From positions 1,951,501 through 2,015,500 of the forward strand of contig NC_090783.1 in the NCBI RefSeq assembly GCF_040054535.1: a DNA stretch of 64,000 nt. The letters run 5' to 3'. The position numbers were made by a program, and so were the translations under genes. The notes under the pieces are model-generated. The model ran no database searches. It saw only the letters and a program-made list of their open reading frames with translations, and was not told the origin of the DNA. Positions 38,512 through 47,512 of the stretch are shown here, one piece after another (position 1 is the stretch's first letter; every line of letters starts with the position of its first letter). Origin of the DNA: Antennarius striatus. Lineage: Eukaryota > Chordata > Actinopteri > Lophiiformes > Antennariidae.

Positions 38512-39376
38512 CACTGAGCAGTAATTAACTTGCTAGCGGCGACTAAATGCTAATGCTAGCGAGCGACAATCTTGCCAGATGGCAAAATCGCAAGTAAGCT
38601 AGCACTGCTAACAGGATACGAGGAGAGTTACAGCGATGATAATCTTTAAATCGGATGTATCGGTTGCTATTTACGTGTGCCACTGGTAAATTATGAGGAT
38701 TCACGTAACGATTTCCGAATATTTAGTGCGTCCATTGCGTTAACTAAAAACCTAGCTGATAGATGGCAAACTTGCTTCCTTGTCTTGAAATACAGGAACA
38801 AAACATTGGGCAAGGATCGGACACATACGTCACCGGCCCACGCTAACTTCCGGTTTACGGACGAGTACGTGATTCAAAGTATGAGACAGTGTGGCTCAAT
38901 CTTAAAAATGGGTATAAAAATAATTATAAATACACTATACACGAACATACTATGGCCATGTGTCATTTATATGTCAAATGAACACGGGAGACGCGCATTA
39001 CATTTCTTACTATACCTTGTAGATTTAGCTTTAGATTTGGTCACGTGACTGCGCTTCTTTGCCATAGCTTCCGGTATGGAGGCGTTCACGTGAATAACCG
39101 TCCACGTCGGATGAAATTTCGTTGATTCCGTGTTCGTAAATAGACGATGTTTACCTTCTTTGACACGTGGAAGAAATTTTTATTCCAGATAAAAATGCTC
39201 TATTTGCCACTAAAGAGGAATACCCACAAAATATTGAGTAAATTATGGCGTCATAACCATAATGTAACTGTGACCCAATATAAGAAATTATATACAAATG
39301 TTATTTTTTTTATCTGCGCAAACCTTTTCTCATTTTAGAAAGAGAAGAATGGGCCCCACATTAAATTTAAAAAAAG
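38512..39376. other. GPR108 upstream region
   Basis: The promoter of GPR108 should start here, reading leftward. No TATA box is obvious. A 123-codon plus-strand frame at 38677-39048 shows no family resemblance and is treated as chance. Confidence 0.4.
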
Positions 39377-39402
39377 GATAAAGTCTGTGTTATTGATATT
39401 TG

Positions 39403-39408
39403 TTTATT
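39403..39408 (-). terminator. poly(A) signal of pyrin gene 1
   Basis: AATAAA on the minus strand at the left edge of duplication unit 1. The matching signal in unit 2 is at 42128-42133. Confidence 0.5.
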
Positions 39409-39827
39409 GTATTTTGAGAAAATATTTAAAGCCCATCCAGTACAAAATTACATCAAACTGCATCAAATGTCTCTAAATGACATTGATTATTCTGTATAAA
39501 AAACTCATACAAACGAACATTACATGGTACTTTTAAAAGAAGTATTTAAAAGAGTGACAGTTATGATGTAAAAAATGAAGCGCATCTCACAGTGAGTGCT
39601 GTTCATGGAATTAATCTGATGAAAAATGCGTGAATTCTTTTGGCTTTGGTTTTGTAGTAAAAATCTGCAGTTTGTACAAACAACTCAGATAAAATGATCA
39701 AATCTTCATGCAGGTTAACACATATCTATAAGAAAGACACTTAACCACTGCATAAATCTTCGTGTGTATATATATTTTTTGAGTAGTACAAGAAAGTACA
39801 ACTCCCACAAATTGCAGATACAGATTA

Positions 39828-39862
<35 letters not shown>

Positions 39863-40061
39863 TTAAGATACTAAAACTAGATTTTCCTCATTCTGTGACA
39901 ACATACGGGGAATCCATTTGTTTGATGCAACGTTAACTGTCAGTCTCACCTTTAATTAAAACATGACTCCTTTACAGTCATCTTGTTGCTTGTGTTCCAT
40001 CATATCTTTTTCTTCCAGCATACATTCCATTTCAATCAACTTTTATTCATATAGTGCTTAA

Positions 40062-40573
40062 TCACATCAGAAGACATGTCAAAGTATGTCTTACTTCAAT
40101 AAATTCTGGTCTGATTGTGATGATTTGATGCCGCGTTGGTCTTTCTTCAGGAGGATCAGGAATGGCCTCGGGGGTGGGGGGGATGGACAATTCAGCAGTT
40201 GTTACCCCTGCAGATGAACAACAGATGCATGAAATCATTATGGGCTATAATGTGGGTTAAATTAAGACTGATTCCAGTTAGCTTTCTAGCTCAAAGTGAC
40301 TACTGCACCTGAGGAAAGGCTCTCTAACTCATCTGCTTCTGCGTTGCAGTCCATCGATCTGAGAATACCAAGAGTAAGTTTCCTGGCCAACTCCTCCCCT
40401 TGGATCATCGTGATCATTTCCACGACGTTGACGGGAGACGCTTCCTCCAAACGGGCCCTCGGAATCTTCTTGTAGCCATCAATGAGACCATTTGAGAGGT
40501 AGAACTTGAACATCTCAAAGTTGTCTTTGTTGAGGTCTTCCAGAGTTCTAAGGAGAAGCTCCGGAGTCCTCAT
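40062..40573 (-). CDS. pyrin-domain-only-like protein, tandem copy 1
   Basis: A small protein (136 residues) that is almost entirely one death-fold pyrin domain, the homotypic adaptor fold of inflammasome proteins. Coding exons are 40309-40573 (88 codons plus one base) and 40062-40207; the intron of 101 bases has a G|GTGCAG donor. Domain signature: LLLRTLEDLNKDNFEMFKFYL, then IPRARLEEASPVNVVEMI and RKLTLGILRSMDCNAEADEL. Exon 3 adds a Pro-rich VTTAELSIPPTPEAIPDPPEE tail. The start is set by GAGGAGAC ATG, shared by all three copies, just after the acceptor (exon begins 40582). A non-coding first exon ends at 41602. The last ~9 residues come from an inserted repeat. GTAAGA inside exon 3 could be a donor to an unseen exon, so a longer protein is not excluded. 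No CARD, NACHT or caspase domain is visible. Confidence 0.75.
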
Positions 40574-40606
40574 GTCTCCTCACTGAACCAACACAAGAGG
40601 CGAAAG

Positions 40607-40857
40607 TAGTTTCGAAAGTAGATAGTGAATATATTGGTAGAAGGATGCTGAGTTTTGAACTGCCAGGCAGGAGACCTAGAGGAAGACCAAAGAGGAGGTT
40701 TGTGGATGTAATGAAGGAGGACATGAAGGTAGTTGGTGTGAGAGAAGAGGATGCAGAACACAGGGTTAGATGGAGGACACTGATTCGCTGTGGAGACCCC
40801 TGAAGGGAAAAGCCAAAAGGAGAAGAAGAAGAAGAAGAAGAAGGAAGGGACTAATTA
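40607..40857 (+). mobile_element. 5'-truncated non-LTR retrotransposon 3' end
   Basis: The plus strand encodes GRRPRGRPKRRFVDVMKED, then a short stretch ending IRCGDP and stop, followed by an (AGA)n tail. This is the usual end of a fish LINE of RTE-like type. It sits in intron 1 of pyrin gene 1 and is missing from the sister copy, so the insertion is younger than the duplication. Confidence 0.7.
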
Positions 40858-41566
40858 TAGTTTAAATATATGCGTTGGATTTAAAGGATTCAGAACAAAC
40901 CTCTGGGAATGTTTGTATTTGAGAAAGTGTGAAAATGAAATTACCTTAACTGAGAATAAAGAGTAAAAAAAATTTCACAAGGATTAAAAATGTAGAACAA
41001 TGAAAGGTGTTAGGAAAATAACAGGAGTCAGAAGTCAAGATAACAGATGATATAAGATATAAAACTTCAGTCTGATTTGTGTTGATCACCCAAGGAGTTT
41101 ATAGTAAACCTCAGGTTTCAGGGTTGAACATTTACAGTAAGTTCCACGCCCTTTCTCTCCAGACAGTACGTATTCACTTTGTGTGAAGGTGTTTGTGTGT
41201 GTATTTGATCGATTTTGTGCACAAATGCACCCAAAAAGAAAGAATGAATACAGAGTAAGATTTTTTTTACATGTATATACTTTTTAAATAGATTTGTGTG
41301 TCATGTTAATTACATGTAAACAACCTTTTCAAACCACTTAAAATGAGAAACACAGAAATGGAAAGATATAGTTGTTGTTTTTTTTAAAAAACAGGAGAAC
41401 ATGGCAAGTTTCGATTTCGAATGAAGCAACAGGAAAAGTCTTCAATCACGTTACTGAAATAAGGAACAACTCAAACCTTACAGAGCAATTAATATATAAT
41501 AATACCAATGTTAAAAACATATGTTGGTAATTATGTTATAATTTATAAACTAAACTTCTGGTGCTG

Positions 41567-41774
41567 ATCATTATAACCTTAAAAAAGTGAAAACACTATA
41601 CCTTTAAAGAGTCCGAGAATCCACAACGATTTCCCGTTAAGCTGACAAACGATCCGCAGCGAGGATGGCAGGAAGTTCCCGGTAGAACCGGTCTAAAACC
41701 TTACATTACACGGACTACAGGGGGAGTTCAAGGCTCCGATGCATGTGACGTCACCAATCCCATTCAGGTCGCCG
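41567..41774 (-). promoter_or_regulatory. promoter and non-coding exon 1 of pyrin gene 1
   Basis: 208 bases identical to 44252-44459 in every position I compared. Reading the minus strand it contains a TGACGTCA palindrome (CRE/ATF type), a GGAACTTCC-like element and a donor AAAG|GTATAG (exon end 41602). It is probably the core promoter plus exon 1. The start site is inferred. Confidence 0.6.
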
Positions 41775-42758
41775 TTTACCAGTCGTGACGTCACCAGCAC
41801 TCCCGAGAAGCAACACTTGAAACTTGATTGGCCGGTCGTGTTGTCCGATAATGAGTGTGGCCCCATGGTGCGTTCAAGGTACGGTTAAGTTTACCTTTAT
41901 CACAACAACATCATCAATCTATCTATATTTCTATTCAAAATGTTACTATTTATAAATTTTAATATATTATATATTAATAAATGTAATTAGTGAAATATAT
42001 ATTGTGACCCTAATTAATTAAAAAAAGTTACGAACTTGATTTCCTGACACAGAGCACACACCCAAACTCATTTCCGCTTTTGCCTTTCAAAATAAAAGGA
42101 GGCTACAGTCTTTGTTACTGATATTTATTTATTGTATTTTGTGAAAATATTTAAAGCGCATCCAGTACAAAATTACATCAAACTGCATCAAATGTCTCTA
42201 AATGACATGATTAAATGAAAAATGTGCATTCTTTTTTTGATTATTCTGTATAAAAAAAATCATTAAAATACAAACGAACATTACATGGTCCTTTTTAAAA
42301 GAAGTAGTTAAAAGATTGACAGTTGTGATGTAAAAAAATGAAGTGCATCTCACAGTGAGTGCCGTTCATGCAATTAATCTGATGAAAAATGCATGAATTC
42401 TTTTGGCTTTGGTTTGTAGTAAAAATCTGCAGTTTGTACAAAAATCTCAGATAAAATGATCAGATCTTCATAGCACAGGTTAACACGCATCTATAAGAAA
42501 GACACTTAATGCCACTGCATGAGTTGGTGTGTATATATATTTTTTAACAAAATTTGTACAAGAAAGTACAACTCCCAAAAATTGCAGATAGATTACCTAT
42601 ATATACAGTATATATATTCTTATGATACTAAAACTAGATTTTCCTCATTCTGTGACAACATACTGGGAATACATTTGTTTGATGCAACGTTAACTGTCAG
42701 TCTCACCTTTAATTAAAACACGACTCCCTTACAGTCATATTGCTGCTTATATATTCCA

Positions 42759-43282
42759 TTATTTCTTTTTATGCCAGGATACATTCCATTTCCTATGTTT
42801 TACTTCAATAAATTCTGGTGTGATTGTGACGCTGTGGTGCCGCGTTGGTCTTTCTTCAGGAGGATCAGGAATGGCCTCGGGGGTGGGGGGAATGGACAAT
42901 TCAGCAGTTGTTACCCCTGCAGATAAACAACAGATGCACGAAATCATTATGGGCTATAATGTGGGATAAATTGAGACTGATTCCAGTTAGCTTTCTAGCT
43001 CAGAACGAACACTGCACCTGAGGAAAGGCTCTCTAACTCATCTGCTTCTGCGTTGCAGTCCATCGATCTGAGAATATCAAGAGTAAGTTTCCTGGCCAAC
43101 TCCTCCCCTTGGATCATCGTGATCATTTCCACGACGTTGACGGGAGAAGCTTCCTCCAAACGGGCCCTCGGAATCTTCTTGTAGCCATCGATGAGACCAT
43201 TTGAGAGGTAGAACTTGAACTTCTCAAAGTCGTCTTTTTTGAGGTCTTCCAGAGTTCTAAGGAGAAGCTCCGGAGTCCTCAT
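42759..43282 (-). CDS. pyrin-domain-only-like protein, tandem copy 2
   Basis: Sister of the gene at 40062-40573, 140 residues. Coding exons are 43018-43282 and 42759-42916, with the same 101-base intron. It differs from copy 1 in the pyrin domain at N15K, N17D, M20K and G69D. The exon 3 tail keeps VTTAELSIPPTPEAIPDPPEE but ends in a basic stretch (KHRKWNVSWHKKK) instead of the repeat-derived end of copy 1, so this looks like the original form. Exon 1 (non-coding) ends at 44287. Role by family: binding to another pyrin domain such as that of ASC, either as adaptor or as inhibitor. Which one is not visible. Confidence 0.78.
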
Positions 43283-44251
43283 GTCTCCTCACTGAACCAA
43301 CACAAGAGGCCAAAGTAGTTTCCACATTAGCATTCATTGTTCAAGGAATAACTGGTCTGATTTGTGTTGATGAAAAAAAAAAGACAAGATCTACCACTAA
43401 ATGAAAATACACAGAAGGAATTTGACTATTTGGACGAGTGAGGAAGGAACTCATTATAGTTCAAATCTATGCGTTGGATTTAAAGTAAAATCCAAATGGA
43501 ATAAGAGATGAAAACATGATGAATACCTGAAGCTGGAAAAATAGAACAGCGAAGGAGGATTCAAAACAAACCTCAGGGAATGAGGTTTGTTTTGAAAGAA
43601 GGAAATTGCCTTGATTGAGAGTAAAGAGTAAAATAAATTTCACAAGGATTAAAAATGTGGAACAATGGAAGGTATTAGGAAAAATAACAGGAGTCAGAAG
43701 TCAAGATAACAGATGATATAAGATATAAAACTTCAGTCTGATTTGTGTTTATCACCCAAGGAGTTTATAGTAAACCTCAGGTTTCAGGGTTGAACATTAA
43801 CAGTTCCACGCCCTGTCTCTCCGGACAGTACGTATTCACTTTGTGTGAAGGTGTTTGTGTGTATTTGATACACAATTTGTACACAAATGCACCCAAAAGG
43901 AAAGAATGAATACAAACAGAGTAAGATTTTAAAAAAATAAAATAAAGTATATATATATATAGTACTTTATATATATTTTATAAATAGATTTGTGTTTCAT
44001 GTTAATTACATGTAAACAACCTTTCAAACCACTTAAAATGTCATCTTATCCCGTGTGAGAAACACAGAAATGGAAAAATAAAGTTTTTTCTTTTAATCGC
44101 AGGGTGGGGACAGGAGAACATGGCGAGTTTCGTTTTCGGATGAGGCAACAAGAAAAGACTTTAACCGCGTTACTGAAAGTTAGGAACAACTCAAACTTTA
44201 GACAGAACAATTAATAAATAATAATACCGATGTTAAAAAAAATATGATGGT

Positions 44252-44459
44252 ATCATTATAACCTTAAAAAAGTGAAAACACTATACCTTTAAAGAGTCCG
44301 AGAATCCACAACGATTTCCCGTTAAGCTGACAAACGATCCGCAGCGAGGATGGCAGGAAGTTCCCGGTAGAACCGGTCTAAAACCTTACATTACACGGAC
44401 TACAGGGGGAGTTCAAGGCTCCGATGCATGTGACGTCACCAATCCCATTCAGGTCGCCG
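44252..44459 (-). promoter_or_regulatory. promoter and non-coding exon 1 of pyrin gene 2
   Basis: The identical twin of 41567-41774, with the same donor (exon end 44287) and CRE palindrome. Sequence on both sides of the block is clearly more diverged between the units. Confidence 0.6.
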
Positions 44460-44953
44460 CCGTTATCTTGTCGTGACGTCATCCGCACTCCCGAGAAGCA
44501 ACAACACCTGAAACATGATTGGCCGGTCGGGTTGTCAGATAATGAGTGGTGCGTTCAAAGTACGCCGAAGTTGCATCATCTATCTATATTTCTATTTAAA
44601 CTGTTAAAATTTATCAATTTTAATATATTATATATTAATAAATATAATTAGTAAAATATAAATATATATAGTGACGCTATTATTTAATAAAATCAGTTAC
44701 GAACTTGAGTTACAGACACAGAGCACACGCTCAAACTCTTTTCCGCTTTGGACTTTCAAAATAAAAGAAACCGGAAATGAAACATTTCAAAGCGTTCACG
44801 TGGGCCGGAAAAGTTTTTTAAAAAATAAAATAAAATAAAAGTTACACTAACTTTACTTTTACCACAGAAACACACACACACATCGGTTATAACGGTTCAT
44901 TTATTGATGGTAACCACAAGTGGATCTCTTCAAGCTTTTCCCGCTGACTTCAT

Positions 44954-45381
44954 TCATCGCAGAGAGTTAAGCTCTTCTACTGGGGTGTCGTTCGTAGCGG
45001 GAGGGGGGCCGAGCAGCCAGAATGAAAAGACAGAAGCAGAAAATGGACTGATTCAGATTATGGAACTCATTATGGAAACTGATTCCGATTCGTTTTGCTC
45101 AGAGCGGCTACTGCACCTTGATATTTGTCCCATAACTCCGTCGCTAGGGCGTTGAAATCCATCCTCCTCAGAATCTCCACAGTCAGACGCACAGCCTTCT
45201 CACCGGGATTCTTCTTTGTCATCTCGAACGCGGTGTCGGAGCTCGACGCGTCCTCCAGGCGGGTTTTTGGAATGCCTTCGTAGCCTTCGATGAGTTTGTT
45301 CCAGAGGTAAAACTTGAATTTCTTGAAGTCTTCTTTACCCAATTCATCCAAAGTTAGCATGAGAAGCTCTGTAACCAGCAT
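44954..45381 (-). CDS. pyrin-domain-only-like protein, third member
   Basis: A diverged relative of the two tandem copies. Its coding exon 45117-45381 is again exactly 265 nt, starts at the same GAGGAGAC ATG and ends at the same G|GTGCAG donor. Signature LLMLTLDELGKEDFKKFKFYLWNKL, IPKTRLEDASS and RLTVEILRRMDFNALATEL. A likely second exon begins after CCCCAG at 44979 and adds VEELNSLR before a stop (44954-44956), with AATAAA close behind at 44900-44905. The exon 2 choice is an inference. Without splicing the frame reads through to 45070. Either way the product is about 97-103 residues and holds only a pyrin domain. Confidence 0.68.
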
Positions 45382-46082
45382 GTCTCCTCACAGAATCACC
45401 GCCTTCTTCTGGAAACAGGAGAACAAATTTGTCACGTCACTTTTCCCCGCTCAAATCGCATCGCGGATTACAGTACAGTATTATACTGTAAAACACTGAT
45501 ATGATAGCATTAATATAATAACAAATTACTCATTCAGTACATTTCTCACCAGTTGAGATTATTCAAACCTGCCTCGAAACGGAATCCAAAATGAAACTAA
45601 CAGGACGTCGGATTTTAATCCAGGAAGACATGGACAAATTTAATAATCCAGGAAGTTTGAGAGATGATTTTGGGCGACCCCTGCTGGTCACTGTGGCTAT
45701 TACTATATGGACCATGAACTGTTAAACTCATCATACACTAAACTAACACTAGAAACTTTATGGATGAAATTCATTTAAATTAACTAGAAAGGGGGAAAAA
45801 TCTTTACTAATGTAGCCCAGTCCAATGAGAAGTCTTTATTTTGATGTTACTTTGACTTTTTTTTGTCTGTTTTTGTTGCAAAGCTATATATAAGAAAAAT
45901 GGAATAAATAAGAAAAATTGATATTATTTTTGCTGTTGTTAATTTTATGTTTTTGTATTTTAAAAATAAAATAAATATTTGTATTGGGGTTTTTTTTAAT
46001 GACAAAAACAAATCCCCCATTTATTCACTATTCGCTTAAATATAAAGAACAGTTTAAGAAGAGGATTTAACTGGACGACCAT

Positions 46083-46100
<18 letters not shown>
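45382..46100. other. intergenic, nothing recognised
   Basis: AT-rich sequence between the third pyrin gene (its upstream region should be here) and the ICAM-like gene. Open frames are short and without resemblance. Confidence 0.4.
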
Positions 46101-46109
<9 letters not shown>

Positions 46110-46115
<6 letters not shown>

Positions 46116-46330
46116 CTGACTTGAGTTCCTACCTTTTGTTCTGTAAAGATAACACACCATCACTGCCTCCTCTGTTTTCTTCTGTTCTCTCACACTCACT
46201 CTTGCCCTCTGTGCAGCAATACTACGCTGCATTATTCTTGACCCTCCCTTCCTTCCTCTCTTGATGTACCAACAGAGAACGCCCATGGTGGGTTTCAGAA
46301 GCCAAGGAATCGCCTGATCATCGACTGCAG
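46110..46330 (-). other. exon-like open block, unassigned
   Basis: The minus strand is open without stops across the block and has normal composition. An acceptor-like CTGCAG at its right end is followed by VDDQAIPWLLKPTMGVLCWY, and GTGAGT occurs at about 46195. A mini-exon between TTTACAG and GTAGGA can be drawn near 46135. Flanking CA repeats (46085-46112, 46345-46371) extend the open frame artificially. No family was recognised. It lies less than 200 bases upstream of the ICAM-like start, on the opposite strand. Confidence 0.25.
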
Positions 46331-46341
46331 ACACACAAAGG

Positions 46342-46375
<34 letters not shown>

Positions 46376-46515
46376 CACTCCCATAAAACCCTGACATGTA
46401 CCCAGTGTTTTCTCAGAAGTCTCGGGCCGTGTCGCCGCCAGCATCACCCAGCCAGCCGCTCGTGTTTGAGCAGGACGCCGCATCAGCTGTTTGGAGCCGG
46501 GTCACCTGAAGGAGG

Positions 46516-46785
46516 ATGTTCACACCTGGGGGGCCAATCACACTTCTTCTGCTGACCAGCCTTGTGGGCTCAGGTGAGTGACGCCACGGCAGGAGGGGGG
46601 CAGACGTTTAAAACAGACCTGGGGAGGCCTCGCCGGAGGGCGTGGCCTTCAGGGATGATTGGACGGTTCACGTTTTAATTGGATGAAGAGTTTTAAAGTA
46701 TAGTTTTGTGAGGAAGTTTCTGAAATCATCCCACTGTGTGTGTAAGTGTGTGTGTGTGTGTTACTATGAGACCATTTAATCAGTG

Positions 46786-46827
<42 letters not shown>

Positions 46828-46999
46828 TTGTCATACCTGAGTAAGTACAGTATTGTAAATATATTCACTACAGTAGCTTCAAGTCTAATACTTCAATGAA
46901 ATTTAAAAGAAATTTAATAATAACAATAACAATAATAATAAAATTATTAATTTAACTTATTAATTTTATTTAATAAAATAAAATAAAATAATTATTATT

Positions 47000-47034
<35 letters not shown>

Positions 47035-47234
47035 TAATACTTAGAATTGAAGAAACCTCTTGGGTGAAAGGTGAAACATCTTCAAGAAACTTTGTTAAAG
47101 TCCAGTGGATTGATTTAAACAACTTTGGACAACAACAACAACAACAACAATAATAACAATAATAATTTCGATAGGCTGGTTTTAGGGACACATTAGATGA
47201 TAGATAGCCAGATAGACAGATAGACAGATAGACC

Positions 47235-47276
<42 letters not shown>

Positions 47277-47285
47277 CAGATAGAC

Positions 47286-47368
<83 letters not shown>

Positions 47369-47401
47369 CAGATAGACAGATAGACAGATAGACAGATAGA
47401 C

Positions 47402-47432
<31 letters not shown>

Positions 47433-47441
47433 CAGATAGAC

Positions 47442-47512
<71 letters not shown>

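Larger units (their letters stand above)
39377..41890. repeat. tandem segmental duplication, unit 1
   Basis: This unit matches 42108-44560 in order from AGTCTGTGTTATTGATATTTG onwards to the shared CRE-containing upstream region, and carries one pyrin-domain gene. Unique to this unit are a LINE fragment (40607-40857) and a repeat insertion of about 55 bases at the gene's C-terminus. Neither is in unit 2, so both came after the duplication. Confidence 0.85.
42108..44560. repeat. tandem segmental duplication, unit 2
   Basis: The second copy in direct orientation. Coding exon, introns, 3' flank and promoter are all recognisable. Identity is near complete in the exon and complete over 208 bases at the promoter, but lower in the introns and 3' flank. 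Confidence 0.85.

Noticed and set aside
38677-39048. 123-codon plus-strand frame near the GPR108 promoter
   Set aside because: No recognisable motif, no splice partners, and it overlaps the expected GPR108 upstream region; length alone is possible by chance.
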